Positions 35,456 to 45,941 are shown, numbered from the stretch's first letter. The stretch is 64,000 nt of DNA from Desulfamplus sp964425195 (GCA_964425195.1 CAYRLG010000024.1:1-64000); one strand, 5' to 3'. Program-made: numbers and translations. Notes: a model not told the origin generated them from the sequence alone.

Positions 35456-36823
35456 CTATACCAAACCTTGATCCAGCATAGCATCTGCAACTTTTACAAA
35501 CCCTGCAATATTGGCTCCATTTACGTAGTTGCCGGCAGTACCATACTCCTGTGAAGCATCAACACATGATTTATGAATACTCTTCATTATCTGTCTGAGC
35601 TTAGTGTCAACTTCCTCTTTTGACCACTTTATTCTCATACTGTTTTGACTCATCTCAAGACCTGATACAGACACTCCTCCCGCGTTTGCAGCTTTTCCAG
35701 GTCCATAAAGTATCTTATTGTCGATAAATAGATCAACTCCGTCAGGAGTTGTAGGCATATTTGCACCTTCAGAGACCACATAAACACCATTGTTCAAGAG
35801 ATTTTGAGCATCTTTACCGTTGATCTCATTTTGTGTTGCAGAGGGAAATGCACAATCAGCTTTATGATTCCAAAGAGGATTGTAATCTTTAGATGGTTCT
35901 GCTTTAGTATAGACAGCCTCAGGATATTTGTCTGCATATTCACTGATTCTGCCTCGTTTAATATTTTTAAGCATCATAACATACTTAAGTTTATCAGCAG
36001 TGATACCAGATTCATCGTAAATATAACCAGAAGAGTCAGATAGTGTTACAACTTTAGCACCAAGCTGGATAAGTTTCTCAACAGTATATTGTGATACATT
36101 ACCAGACCCTGATACAAGGCAGGTTTTGCCTTCAAGATTTTGATTACGCGTTGCGAGCATTTCTGATGCAAAATAGACAGCACCATAACCAGTAGCTTCT
36201 GGTCTTATAAGACTTCCACCCCAATTTAGACTCTTGCCAGTCAATACTCCTGAAAACTCTGTTTTAATTCTTTTGTATGTTCCAAAAAGATATCCAATCT
36301 CCCGACCTCCAACACCTATATCCCCCGCCGGCACATCAGTATCTGGACCAATATATTTATGGAGTTCTGTCATAAAACTTTGACAGAATCTCATAACTTC
36401 TGCATCAGATTTCCCTTTTGGATCAAAATCAGACCCACCTTTACCACCACCCATAGGAAGAGTAGTCAAAGAGTTCTTAAATACCTGCTCAAATGCCAAA
36501 AATTTTAATATTGAAAGATTTACAGATGGATGAAACCTTAATCCACCTTTATACGGACCTATTGCACTATTCATCTGGATTCTAAAGCCACGATTGACAT
36601 GAACCTCACCTCTGTCATCTGTCCAAGGTACTCTAAAAGTGATAATTCTCTCAGGCTCAACAATTCGTTCTAAAATCTTTGCTTTTCCATACTCAGGATT
36701 TCTGTCCATTACCACTTGAACAGATTCAAATACTTCATGCACTGCCTGCAGAAACTCTTTTTGATCAGGGTCTCTGCTTACAACTTTTTGATACACATCA
36801 CCTGTATTATACACGGTGTCCAT
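35456..36823 (-). CDS. gdhA: Glutamate dehydrogenase, probably NADP-specific
   Basis: 455 residues, the length of hexameric bacterial GDH (about 450). It converts 2-oxoglutarate and ammonium to glutamate. Signatures: GGLRFHPSVN near 95, the catalytic-Lys motif PMGGGKGGSDFDPKG near 125, PAGDIGVGGREIGYLFG near 168, and the Rossmann motif VSGSGNVSQY near 240. The C-terminal ENY-type helix SQEYGTAGNYVNGANIAGF is complete. The SGSGNV motif and close match to GdhA-type proteins favour NADP. AGGAG lies about 11 bases before ATG 36823. The next gene downstream is the glutamate synthase-like protein, 280 bp away behind a hairpin. Confidence 0.95.
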   Translation of the reverse strand: MDTVYNTGDVYQKVVSRDPDQKEFLQAVHEVFESVQVVMDRNPEYGKAKILERIVEPERIITFRVPWTDDRGEVHVNRGFRIQMNSAIGPYKGGLRFHPSVNLSILKFLAFEQVFKNSLTTLPMGGGKGGSDFDPKGKSDAEVMRFCQSFMTELHKYIGPDTDVPAGDIGVGGREIGYLFGTYKRIKTEFSGVLTGKSLNWGGSLIRPEATGYGAVYFASEMLATRNQNLEGKTCLVSGSGNVSQYTVEKLIQLGAKVVTLSDSSGYIYDESGITADKLKYVMMLKNIKRGRISEYADKYPEAVYTKAEPSKDYNPLWNHKADCAFPSATQNEINGKDAQNLLNNGVYVVSEGANMPTTPDGVDLFIDNKILYGPGKAANAGGVSVSGLEMSQNSMRIKWSKEEVDTKLRQIMKSIHKSCVDASQEYGTAGNYVNGANIAGFVKVADAMLDQGLV

Positions 36824-36915
36824 TCTTGTTAATCTCCTGTTATTAATAATTTATTAGATCAAACAGATGTTGATCTCTATCTATTTGCAAGAACAAAAAA
36901 TATATGCACTTGCAT

Positions 36916-39900
36916 TTATATAAACTGAGTTACTCTCTTTTTATTATCTTTGTTGATTTTTGGATGCGATTTTAAAATCACAGCAGTTGATGCTCTACCA
37001 TTAATTTTTAAGACAACTGGTTCAGAAAGCCTTATATATCGCAAAAATTTTGTTTCAACCTCTGCATCTAAGCTATTGAGCCATGACCAATCTATAAAGT
37101 TGTTATCTTTTGCTGGTATGCCAAGATAGTTAATTCCCAATGATGTGATATTATGAAAAAAGTGGCTACCCTGTGAAGGATCTGCATTGAGCTTATCTGA
37201 TACGGTCTCAATTATTGTTCCAACGTAAGTGATATTGCTCCATTTCACAGGAATACCAAGCCACCGATCCGTTGTACCCCATCTGCCAGGACCTATAAGC
37301 AGATATTTATCTCTTTTTCTACTTACCTTATCTGTTAAATCTTTTTTTGGATAACTACTTTGTAACCCTTTTCTCTCTCTATTCTCTTGTTTGTCAAATA
37401 AGCTGTTCAACTTACCTATCTCTTCTGAAATCTCAACCGTTTTTGCAGTATCAAACGCTTCTGGTTTAACATAAATGATATGGTAAATTTTTGTAATTTG
37501 GCTGCTACCCATAGCTCTATTTGAGTAACAGAGTGCATTTTCAATATCTTGCTTACTTATATCAACATCCATATTGTGTCGAGCAACCATCATAGGTCTA
37601 ATTTGCAGTAGAGAGAATTCGGGCTTTTTATCATCGTGAAGATTAATTGCAAATTCGATCTCAACTGGACACCCCATGCCATTTTTGCCAATCTCCAAAA
37701 GTTCAGAAAGTATCTCTCCTAATGGAAAGGTCTTAAACTTGAGGATAGATGCAAAAGTCAATACAGGATAACCTTTAGGGGTAAAAAAGTCTCTAATACG
37801 GTTATCTTCAGGTATATAGGAGCTTAATAGCTTTTTTAAACTCCTATGTTCACTATTAATAGCATCATCTACGTCCAATTTTGTTAATTCAAACTCTTCG
37901 TTTAACTCATAAGAAGAGGGTGTCAAAATCTCTTCATCAGATTTAATTTTAAGAGCATAGAAGTAACGTTGTGCATTCTTTAAAATATTCTCCACAGATG
38001 AAAATTGAGGAAGAAACTGAGGATATTTAGGTGAAAATCTTAACGCAACTCCGCCATCAACCACAATCTTACCAAGACCTAAAGCTATGTGAGCTACACC
38101 TTCATCAGGCTTCATGTAAGAGACCGGATAAAAATTCCATGACTGAGCAACACCTGAAATTGCAGGATAGAAATAGTCTCCATTAAGTGTACCAGATAGC
38201 TGCTGAATAATCACAGCCATCTTATCCTCTTCTGGTCTGTAAACAGAATTTTTTGCAAGAACTCGAGGAATCTCCTGATAGACTGAAGCATAGACCAATT
38301 TTATAGCCTGAATAAGCTGCTTAAGCCTCACTTCAATATCTGTATGGTTATTGGTCAGCATATATGTTTTGTACGCTCCAGCACTTGGTCTGTAATGAGC
38401 ATCTTCTAAAATTGCTGATGAACGAACTGCAAGAGGATAGTGAACATGTTTAAGGTATGTTTTTAGATCATGGGCAAGCCACTCAGGAAAGTCAGCTTTT
38501 TTAAAGTGCTCTATAATATTGTTATCACTTAAACTGTGATTTAATATGCTGCTAACATTTTTACTTGATAACTCTTCGATACTATTAGATAGTAATCTTG
38601 TATTTAAAAATTCACGAGTATTATTTAAACTTTCAAAATCATCAAAACCTTCAGTGGTAATTACAACAGTTTTTGGCAGAGTAATATCAACATCGGAAAA
38701 TTTTTGATGAAAATCGACCTTCTCGCGAAATAGATTTGATATAAATGCAAGCCCTCTTGCCTTACCACCAAGAGAACCACGACCAATCTTTACAAAATCA
38801 CTTTCAGGATCAAACTCCTCCTTTATAAAATCAGAAACTAAACCCTTTTGGCGAATTTGGAGCTTATTACGAATAATTGTTCTGATATACTCTTTAAGAT
38901 GGTGTGTGCTTGGAAAATCGTTTAGTGTTAAAGGGCGTATTTTATTGGCAAGCTGCATCTCAAAACGTGCCATCAACCATCTTGAGAAATCATTTCTGTT
39001 TGCATGATATGCAATGGACTCACCCGGCACTGAATGTAAAATAGTACTCATACTTCTGATATTAGCAGCTCTTGCTACAACCGTTCCATCATTAAGCCTA
39101 AATATAAAATCTCCAAAACCTAAATGATGTACTAAAAAATATCGTATATCTGCATGAAGAGAGGGAGAGCGTTTATCTAAGAAACAGGCTGGAATACTCT
39201 CTGCTCTCTCTTTATTGGATGGTTCTGAAGAGAGCATGAGCAAAGGAATATCTGGAATCTCCTGACGAATTTCAGTCAAAAGTCTTATGCCTGCATCAGG
39301 ATCATCTTTTCCATCTCTTGGATAACGAACATCAGAAATTACACAAAGCAGATATTTACGATATTTTAGATATAGATTTTCAGCATCTTCATAGTTGTCT
39401 GCTACCAAAATCTTTGGACGAGCACGCATTCTCAATATTCGGTCATTTTCATTAAGAGAGTCGTCCATAACAGCCTGAGTCTGCATCACAACCTCTTTAT
39501 AAATATAAGGAAGAAGAGACGAAAGGTATAAAGGAGAGTCTTCAACAACAATAATAACTCTTACATCAGCAAGTTTTGTATCGTGGTCAACATTCATCAA
39601 ATCTTCACGACTCTTAACAAGAGCCATGAGCAGGTCTGTATTCCCACTCCATATAAATATTCGATCAATAACGTTTTGACCGCAACACTCTTTATTTTCA
39701 AATACCCATCTTTTATTTGCCATTAAGCGTTGCCAGTTCTCTTTTAGCCACTTTTCGTTTTCTAATAGTGTCCTGACATCATATGCAAAGTAATAGACTG
39801 CAATACTTCTAAATCTGCTTTTTATCTCTGCACAAAGCTCATAGGCATCCATATCACTTATATGAGGCATCACAACAACAACATCGTAAGTTCTATTCTC

Positions 39901-40143
39901 AAGTTTTGTTAGAGCCTCATTCCCATTAGATACCCATGTAAGTCTTGGAGGTCTTGTGAGGTTTAGTCCCCTATATTCATGAATAATACGTTCAGACAAC
40001 CTGCCATCTTCCTGCATTATAAATGCGTCATAAGGGCTTGATACCAAGAGAATCTCTGCTACACGGCGAGTCATAAGTTCATGAAATGATGTAAAGTAGA
40101 GACGCTCTTTCTCTGTATCGTAGTTTTGTGATAAATTAGCCAT
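36916..40143 (-). CDS. PEP/pyruvate-binding domain protein with N-terminal receiver-like domains
   Basis: 1,075 residues. Residues 25-125 look like a degenerate receiver (DVVVVMPHISDMDAYELC). About 190-350 is a second receiver-like domain with VEDSP and the acceptor-like Asp in CVISDVRYP near 271. From about 450 the ATP-grasp domain of pyruvate phosphate dikinase/PEP synthase begins: GRGSLGGKARGLAF, then AVRSSAILEDAHY and LLQIRPM. The phosphohistidine and PEP domains of true dikinases are missing. Near 950 there is LLIGPGRWGTTDRWLGIPVK. I do not know its reaction; a phosphotransfer or regulatory role is plausible. It starts 19 bp after copA, so both are probably in one transcript. GGAG precedes ATG 40143. 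Confidence 0.8.
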   Translation of the reverse strand: MANLSQNYDTEKERLYFTSFHELMTRRVAEILLVSSPYDAFIMQEDGRLSERIIHEYRGLNLTRPPRLTWVSNGNEALTKLENRTYDVVVVMPHISDMDAYELCAEIKSRFRSIAVYYFAYDVRTLLENEKWLKENWQRLMANKRWVFENKECCGQNVIDRIFIWSGNTDLLMALVKSREDLMNVDHDTKLADVRVIIVVEDSPLYLSSLLPYIYKEVVMQTQAVMDDSLNENDRILRMRARPKILVADNYEDAENLYLKYRKYLLCVISDVRYPRDGKDDPDAGIRLLTEIRQEIPDIPLLMLSSEPSNKERAESIPACFLDKRSPSLHADIRYFLVHHLGFGDFIFRLNDGTVVARAANIRSMSTILHSVPGESIAYHANRNDFSRWLMARFEMQLANKIRPLTLNDFPSTHHLKEYIRTIIRNKLQIRQKGLVSDFIKEEFDPESDFVKIGRGSLGGKARGLAFISNLFREKVDFHQKFSDVDITLPKTVVITTEGFDDFESLNNTREFLNTRLLSNSIEELSSKNVSSILNHSLSDNNIIEHFKKADFPEWLAHDLKTYLKHVHYPLAVRSSAILEDAHYRPSAGAYKTYMLTNNHTDIEVRLKQLIQAIKLVYASVYQEIPRVLAKNSVYRPEEDKMAVIIQQLSGTLNGDYFYPAISGVAQSWNFYPVSYMKPDEGVAHIALGLGKIVVDGGVALRFSPKYPQFLPQFSSVENILKNAQRYFYALKIKSDEEILTPSSYELNEEFELTKLDVDDAINSEHRSLKKLLSSYIPEDNRIRDFFTPKGYPVLTFASILKFKTFPLGEILSELLEIGKNGMGCPVEIEFAINLHDDKKPEFSLLQIRPMMVARHNMDVDISKQDIENALCYSNRAMGSSQITKIYHIIYVKPEAFDTAKTVEISEEIGKLNSLFDKQENRERKGLQSSYPKKDLTDKVSRKRDKYLLIGPGRWGTTDRWLGIPVKWSNITYVGTIIETVSDKLNADPSQGSHFFHNITSLGINYLGIPAKDNNFIDWSWLNSLDAEVETKFLRYIRLSEPVVLKINGRASTAVILKSHPKINKDNKKRVTQFI

Positions 40144-40162
40144 TATTAACTCCTATTGGTTA

Positions 40163-42451
40163 CTATCTTATTCCTGTATAGAGTCTTAGGCTATTTGTCA
40201 CAACAGAGATACTTGAAGCTGCCATGGCAATCGCAGCAAGTATAGGATGGAGCTGTCTTAAAAAATCTGGAAAAATCTCAAACGGTGCTAAAATACCAGC
40301 AGCCACAGGGATCAAAATTATGTTATAAATAAAGGCAAGAAAGAGATTCTGCCTAATAGTACTTAAAGTATCTCTGCTTATGGCTATAGCTTTGGGAATC
40401 CCTGTAAGACTGCCACCAGATAGAATAATATCGCCAGCTTCAATCGCTATGTCTGTCCCTGTGCCAATTGCAAATCCAACATCTGCTACGGCAAGAGCTG
40501 GAGCATCGTTTATGCCGTCTCCTACCATACCAATCAGTTGGTTACTCTCTTTTTGCAGCTCTTTTATTTTATCTGCTTTCTGTTCTGGTTTAACTTCTGC
40601 CACAATATTTTTTTCATCAATACCTGCCTCATGAGCAATTGAAATAGCAGTATTAAGGTTATCACCAGTAAGCATAACAACTCTAATACCTTCTTGATGA
40701 AGAGAACTAACAGCTTTTGAAGATTCAGGTTTTATTCCATCAGACACTGAGATAACGCCAAGTATCAAACCTGTTTCAGCCAAAACCATCACAGTTCTGC
40801 CTTTGCTTTGTAACTCTTTAATAGTCTGTTCAAACGGTTTTAAATTAACAGATTCATTCTCCTGTAGTTCAGAGGTAAACCATGCGGGTTTACCAAACCT
40901 CAAAATCTTTCCATTAACAGTTGCCTCAACTCCCATACCGCTGTGAGCTTTAAAATCGATTGGGTCATAAAGAGTCAAATTTTTCTGTTTAGCAAAATTT
41001 ACAATAGATTTTCCAATTGGATGCTCAGAGCCTTTTTCAATAGATGCAGCATACACAATAAGTTGATCCTTAGATAATGTTTTATCTATAGGCTTAATAT
41101 CTATTACCATAGGTTTACCCATAGTAATTGTACCTGTTTTATCAAGCACAATAGTCTTAAGTTTTGCTGCCTTCTCAAGTGATTCACTCCGTTTAAATAG
41201 TATTCCATTTTCAGCACCTTTACCTGTTCCTGCCATTATGGCAGTTGGAGTTGCAAGTCCTAAAGCACAGGGGCAGGCAATAACCAAAACAGCAACCATA
41301 CGGATCATGGCAGTCACAAATTCACCGGTTGTTGCCCACCAGACTCCAAAAGTTATAAGTGCTATAAGAATTACAGCAGGAACAAAAATAGCGGCAACCT
41401 TATCAGCTAATGCTTGAATGGGAGCGCGGCTACCTTGTGCCTCTTGAACCAATTTGATTATTCTGGCAAGAGCGGTATCTTTACCAACGTGAGTAGCTCT
41501 AAATTTTAGAAGTCCATGACCATTGACAGTGCCACCAGTAACCTTATCTCCTGTTTTTTTGTCAATAGGTATTGGCTCTCCGGTCAGCATAGATTCATCA
41601 ACAGTTGAGATACCCTCTACAATAATGCCATCTACAGGAATCCTCTCACCCGGACGAATCACAACTATATTATCTATTTTAAGTTCTGATATAGGCATCT
41701 CTTTTTCGTATGAAGAAGCAGAGCCATATCCTTCAATTACTTTGGCTGTTTTTGGCTGCAATGCCATAAGTTTTTTTATTGCAGCACCAGTTTTTCCTTT
41801 GGTTCTTGCCTCCAACATCTTTCCAAGTTTTATAAGGGTAATAATAAGGGCGGATGTCTCAAAATAGACGTGGTAAGAGTGGGTAGCAGAAGGATCACCA
41901 GCAGAGTTAACTGTAAATAGAGGTAATAAAATAATGGCTATAGAGTAGAAATATGCAACTGAAGAGCCAGAGGCAATAAGTACATCCATATTTGCACTTC
42001 CATTTTTAAGGCTTTTAAATGCCCCAATATAGTAGTCCCAACCAGTGTAGAACTGAACAGGTGTGGCAAGAAGAAAAAAGAACCAGTTGACCCATAGAGC
42101 ATGACTCCACTCTCCTGTAATGCCAAAATCACGGGACATACTCAAAATAAAAAGGGGCAGTGCAAAAGCAGCCCCTGTAATGAATTTTTTAGTCTGATTT
42201 AGGATTTCAGCTTGACGCTCAACCTCGTCATCACCAGACTCAACCACCTTAAAACCAAGGTCATGGATTTTATCAACAATAGCTTCAAAACTTACTACTT
42301 TTGGATCAAACGAGATAACAGCCTGTTCAACTGCAAAATTGACTTCAGCTTTATTTACTCCATTTAGAGTACCCACATTTCTCTGTATATTTGCAGCACA
42401 ATTAACACAATTCATGCCGGTAATCGGAAGGGTAACCGTTCGTTCAGCCAT
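40163..42451 (-). CDS. copA: Copper-translocating P1B-type ATPase
   Basis: 762 residues. One N-terminal heavy-metal domain with GMNCVNCAANI (residues 13-23), then transmembrane helices, actuator segment MLTGEPIP, the transmembrane metal site CPC in IACPCALGLATP, phosphorylation site Asp437 in DKTGT, SEHPIGKSI and GDGINDAPALA. The last helices contain SSISVVTNSLRL, as in Cu(I) exporters, which separates it from zinc/cadmium pumps. It exports Cu(I) from the cytoplasm. AGGAG lies 7 bases before ATG 42451, and a CueR-like dyad lies further upstream. The receiver/PEP-binding gene follows by 19 bp. Confidence 0.93.
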   Translation of the reverse strand: MAERTVTLPITGMNCVNCAANIQRNVGTLNGVNKAEVNFAVEQAVISFDPKVVSFEAIVDKIHDLGFKVVESGDDEVERQAEILNQTKKFITGAAFALPLFILSMSRDFGITGEWSHALWVNWFFFLLATPVQFYTGWDYYIGAFKSLKNGSANMDVLIASGSSVAYFYSIAIILLPLFTVNSAGDPSATHSYHVYFETSALIITLIKLGKMLEARTKGKTGAAIKKLMALQPKTAKVIEGYGSASSYEKEMPISELKIDNIVVIRPGERIPVDGIIVEGISTVDESMLTGEPIPIDKKTGDKVTGGTVNGHGLLKFRATHVGKDTALARIIKLVQEAQGSRAPIQALADKVAAIFVPAVILIALITFGVWWATTGEFVTAMIRMVAVLVIACPCALGLATPTAIMAGTGKGAENGILFKRSESLEKAAKLKTIVLDKTGTITMGKPMVIDIKPIDKTLSKDQLIVYAASIEKGSEHPIGKSIVNFAKQKNLTLYDPIDFKAHSGMGVEATVNGKILRFGKPAWFTSELQENESVNLKPFEQTIKELQSKGRTVMVLAETGLILGVISVSDGIKPESSKAVSSLHQEGIRVVMLTGDNLNTAISIAHEAGIDEKNIVAEVKPEQKADKIKELQKESNQLIGMVGDGINDAPALAVADVGFAIGTGTDIAIEAGDIILSGGSLTGIPKAIAISRDTLSTIRQNLFLAFIYNIILIPVAAGILAPFEIFPDFLRQLHPILAAIAMAASSISVVTNSLRLYTGIR

Positions 42452-42480
42452 CGGACTCTCCTGTTAGGAAATTTATCCTC

Positions 42481-42602
42481 TTTTAAATTAACCCCTCTTA
42501 AGCCATCTATCCTTGTATAGTAAGGAAGTAAAGTCCATCTCACCTAATAAAATAAAAGGAAAAAAAGAGAACAAGAGGGGTGGGTAAAAAACTAATTTAA
42601 AA
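42481..42602. repeat. Nested inverted repeat between thrS and copA
   Basis: The left arm TTTTAAATTAACCCCTCTT (42481-42499) is matched in reverse complement by AAGAGGGGT (42573-42581) and, after 11 extra bases, TAATTTAAAA (42593-42602). Inside is the small dyad annotated at 42510-42526. It fills most of the gap and could end thrS transcription or be a leader structure of copA. Confidence 0.6.
42510..42526 (-). promoter_or_regulatory. Candidate CueR/MerR-type operator upstream of copA
   Basis: TCCTT-7-AAGGA is a dyad about 58 bp before the copA start. Read toward copA, TTTACTTCCTTACTATACAA continues AGGATAGAT, laid out like CueR promoters (a CCTTCC-7-GGAAGG dyad between elements). It is a partial match, and no MerR-family gene is in the window. 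Confidence 0.35.
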
Positions 42603-42624
42603 CCGGTTAAAGTATCCTTATCCT

Positions 42625-44547
42625 TTACAGTACAATATCTTCAAGAACTCTATTTTTAATATGCCTTAACACAGGCTTTACAAAGTTATCCATTGTTAGC
42701 CCCATTTTTACATTACCATCAAGAGTTCTTACAGAAAGAGTCAAAGATTCTCGCTCTTTATCTCCAATTGTTATTATAAGAGGGGTGTAATTAACTTGAG
42801 CATCCCTAATTTTCTTTTTAAGACTCTCTGTTCTTGTGTCAACCTCGCACCGTATTCCATACTCTGACAGTTGACTGCTAACACCGTGAGCATAAGGGGC
42901 AAGATCGTCGTTTATTGGAAGTATGACTGCTTGAACAGGTGCAAGCCAAAGAGGAAATTTTCCTGCAAAGTGTTCAACCAATATCCCAAAAAAACGCTCA
43001 ATTGAGCCATAGATAACACGATGAATCATAATTGGACGGTGTTTTTCGTTATCAGCACCTTTATACGATAGATCAAATCGTTCTGGCAGAGCCATATCAA
43101 GCTGAACAGTTCCACACTGCCATGTTCTTCCTAAAGCATCTTTTATGTGAATATCAATTTTGGGACCGTAGAACGCTCCATCTCCCTCGTTGATAACATA
43201 CTCTTTGCCATACTTATTAAGTGCATTTTTTAGTCCATTTGTTGCCTCTTCCCACTGCTTATCAGAACCAATAGATTTTTTTGGTCGAGTTGATAACTCC
43301 AAATGAAACCCTAAACCAAAACGGCTGTAAATTCTATTGACAAGCTGCAATACACCGAGAATTTCGCCTTCAATCTGCTCTGGTGTCATAAAGATATGGG
43401 CATCATCTTGATGAAATGCTCGCACCCTAAAAAGACCTGAAAGAGCGCCAGATTTTTCATGGCGATGAACAAGACCAATCTCTCCCGCTCTTAATGGAAG
43501 ATCACGGTAAGAATATGATCCTGTCTTATAAAGCAGCATCCCTCCTGGGCAGTTCATAGGCTTTATTGCATACTCCTCCTCATCAACCACTGAGGTGTAC
43601 ATATTCTCTCTATAATTTTCCCAATGACCGCTCTGCTCCCATAAATGGCGGCTTAGCATTACAGGAGTTTTTGTCTCAACATATCCAGCTCTTTTGTGCT
43701 CTTCTCGCCAATACTCTAAAAGGACATTCCACATTGCCATACCTTTAGCATGAAAAAATGGCATACCAGCAGCCTCTTGATGAAAGCTGTAAAGGTCGAG
43801 CTTAGTACCTATTTTTCTGTGATCTCTCTTTTTTGCCTCTTCAATTAAATGAAGGTATGCGTTTAAATCTTTTTTATCAAAAAAAGCGGTTCCATATAGC
43901 CTTTGAAGCTGTGCTTTAGATTGATCTGCTCTCCAATATGCTCCAGATGTCTTCATAAGTTTTATCCCCTTTATCATACCTGTATGAGGAATGTGGGGAC
44001 CTCTGCATAGATCAGTAAAACCTCCCTGTTGGTAAAGGGATATCTCCTGCTCTGCTGTTTGAGCTGCAAGCTCTTCTATAAGTTCAGTTTTATATGGATT
44101 ATCTTTAAATATCTCAAGAGCCTCTTTGGCGGTTACAACTTTACGTGCAAAAGTTTTCTTCTCCTTAATAATCTTGTTTATCTCCTCTTCAATTGCAGGA
44201 AAATCCTCTTCAGAGAGAGGTTTCATATCGATATCGTAATAAAATCCATCTTCTACTACAGGTCCTATTGTCAATGCTGCATCAGGATAGAGATTTTGAA
44301 CAGCCTCTGCCATAACATGGGCTGCACTGTGGCGAAGTATCTCAAGAGCCTCTTTATCTTTTGTTGTTATAAATTTTAAAGAGGCATCCTCTTTAATTAC
44401 ACAGCTCAAATCGACCATTTTGCCGTTAATATCCATTGCAACGCAATTTTTAGCAAACCCTTCAGAAATTGAGAGTGCTACATCCATTCCTGTGGGGTAT
44501 GATTCAAAAGCCTTTATACTCTTATCGGGAAGTGTTATATTAATCAT
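42625..44547 (-). CDS. thrS: Threonyl-tRNA synthetase
   Basis: 640 residues, the usual full length. TGS domain 1-60; editing domain with HSAAHVMAEAV near 73; catalytic core with KPMNCPGGMLLY near 333, the RAGEIGLVHRHE segment, AFHQDDAHIF, and ERFFGILVEHFAGKFPLWL; anticodon-binding domain in the last 100 residues. It charges tRNA-Thr and removes mischarged Ser. The ATG at 44547 starts MINITLPD, the normal N-terminus; the ribosome site is weak (GGAT). It is divergent from rnd. No T-box or tRNA-like leader is evident in the 182-bp gap. Confidence 0.97.
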   Translation of the reverse strand: MINITLPDKSIKAFESYPTGMDVALSISEGFAKNCVAMDINGKMVDLSCVIKEDASLKFITTKDKEALEILRHSAAHVMAEAVQNLYPDAALTIGPVVEDGFYYDIDMKPLSEEDFPAIEEEINKIIKEKKTFARKVVTAKEALEIFKDNPYKTELIEELAAQTAEQEISLYQQGGFTDLCRGPHIPHTGMIKGIKLMKTSGAYWRADQSKAQLQRLYGTAFFDKKDLNAYLHLIEEAKKRDHRKIGTKLDLYSFHQEAAGMPFFHAKGMAMWNVLLEYWREEHKRAGYVETKTPVMLSRHLWEQSGHWENYRENMYTSVVDEEEYAIKPMNCPGGMLLYKTGSYSYRDLPLRAGEIGLVHRHEKSGALSGLFRVRAFHQDDAHIFMTPEQIEGEILGVLQLVNRIYSRFGLGFHLELSTRPKKSIGSDKQWEEATNGLKNALNKYGKEYVINEGDGAFYGPKIDIHIKDALGRTWQCGTVQLDMALPERFDLSYKGADNEKHRPIMIHRVIYGSIERFFGILVEHFAGKFPLWLAPVQAVILPINDDLAPYAHGVSSQLSEYGIRCEVDTRTESLKKKIRDAQVNYTPLIITIGDKERESLTLSVRTLDGNVKMGLTMDNFVKPVLRHIKNRVLEDIVL

Positions 44548-44729
44548 TGATAATCATCCGTTGTTAGTTAAGTTTAGTGTAAAACCTTAACCCAACCACA
44601 CCCTTGTCAAGACAGGATGAAGAGATAGGGAAAGGTAATCCCCCTTAGCTACTAAATAATTTTAACTACTTTAAAAATTTATAAAAATTGAAAGATTAAG
44701 GCAACAGCCTGAAACGGTCAAGAAAAAAA

Positions 44730-45857
44730 ATGATTGAATATACCCTGATCAGCTCAAATGAAGAGTTAAAGAACCTATGCAGATATCTTGAAACATACAA
44801 ACAGATTGCCATGGACCTTGAAGCAGACTCAATGCACCATTTTAAAGAGAGGGTCTGCCTGATTCAAGTGGCTGATCCAAAAAGACACCACCTTATTGAC
44901 CCTCTAACCATATCTGATTTTTCTCCACTTAAACCTATATGTGAAAATCCTTCAATCACTAAAATATTTCATGGAGCAGATTTTGATATTAGAAGTATTG
45001 ACAGAGATTTTGGTATAAAGATAGACAATCTTTTTGACTCTGAGATTGCCTGCCGATTTCTGGGGATACAAAAAAGAAGCCTTGCTGCTCTTTTAAAAAA
45101 ACACTTTAACCTCAATTTAGATAAACGATTTCAAAAAACAGACTGGTCGCAACGTCCTCTTTCAAAACAGATGATTGAGTATAGCCTCAATGATGTTGCA
45201 TATCTTATAGAACTTTCTGAAATATTGAAAAAAAAGCTAATTGATGTGGGCAGATTGGAATGGGCTATGGAGGAGTTTAAACTTCAAACAGAGGTACGTT
45301 ACGATGGTCATGAAGATACACCTCTTTTTATGAAATTCAAAGGTGCGGGTAAAATGGGCAAAGAGAGTCTGGCAATTTTGGAATCGCTGCTCCAGATGAG
45401 AGTAAAAATTGCAAAAGAAAAAAATCTACCTCTGTTCAAAATTATGAGTGCTGAATCTATAACAACAATGACTTTGAGAAAACCGCAATCAATAAATGAG
45501 CTAAAGCAATCTAATGCTTTAAGTCCAAAACAGCTCACAATGTACGGAGATAAGTGTATAAAAGCTATTCTTAAAGGAGTTGCTCTTTCTAAAGATAAGA
45601 TGCCCTCATATCCTAAAAAGCGTATGTTAGAATCTCAATTGGCTTCACCAGAAAAGATAAGCTCATTAAAAAATTTAAGAGAATATATGAGTGAAAAAAC
45701 AGGAATTGAACCCGGTTTTTTACTAAGTAATGCCACCATTGCAGCAGTTGCAGTTGCCCAACCATCTTCTGAAGAGGAGCTTTTAGATATAAACGGAACA
45801 CGGCGGTGGCAGGTTGAACTGCTTGGAAAAGATATGATAAAAATATTAAATAACTAA
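44730..45857 (+). CDS. rnd: Ribonuclease D family 3'-5' exonuclease
   Basis: 375 residues. The DEDD exonuclease motifs are all present: MDLEADSMHHF (Exo I) near 32, HGADFDIRSIDRDFG (Exo II) near 80, and EYSLNDVAYLIEL (Exo III) near 150. Two HRDC-like helical domains fill the second half, the last ending in a helix with INGTRRWQVELLG. RNase D trims tRNA and other stable RNA 3' ends. The ATG at 44730 has only a purine-rich A-tract upstream. dapF follows after 84 bp on the same strand. Confidence 0.92.
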   Translation: MIEYTLISSNEELKNLCRYLETYKQIAMDLEADSMHHFKERVCLIQVADPKRHHLIDPLTISDFSPLKPICENPSITKIFHGADFDIRSIDRDFGIKIDNLFDSEIACRFLGIQKRSLAALLKKHFNLNLDKRFQKTDWSQRPLSKQMIEYSLNDVAYLIELSEILKKKLIDVGRLEWAMEEFKLQTEVRYDGHEDTPLFMKFKGAGKMGKESLAILESLLQMRVKIAKEKNLPLFKIMSAESITTMTLRKPQSINELKQSNALSPKQLTMYGDKCIKAILKGVALSKDKMPSYPKKRMLESQLASPEKISSLKNLREYMSEKTGIEPGFLLSNATIAAVAVAQPSSEEELLDINGTRRWQVELLGKDMIKILNN

Positions 45858-45941
45858 TCAAAGATAACATATTGATATATCTATAAAACTAATCGACAAA
45901 CTTGTTGCAACAGACAATTATAAAGTGCGGAGATAAACAGA

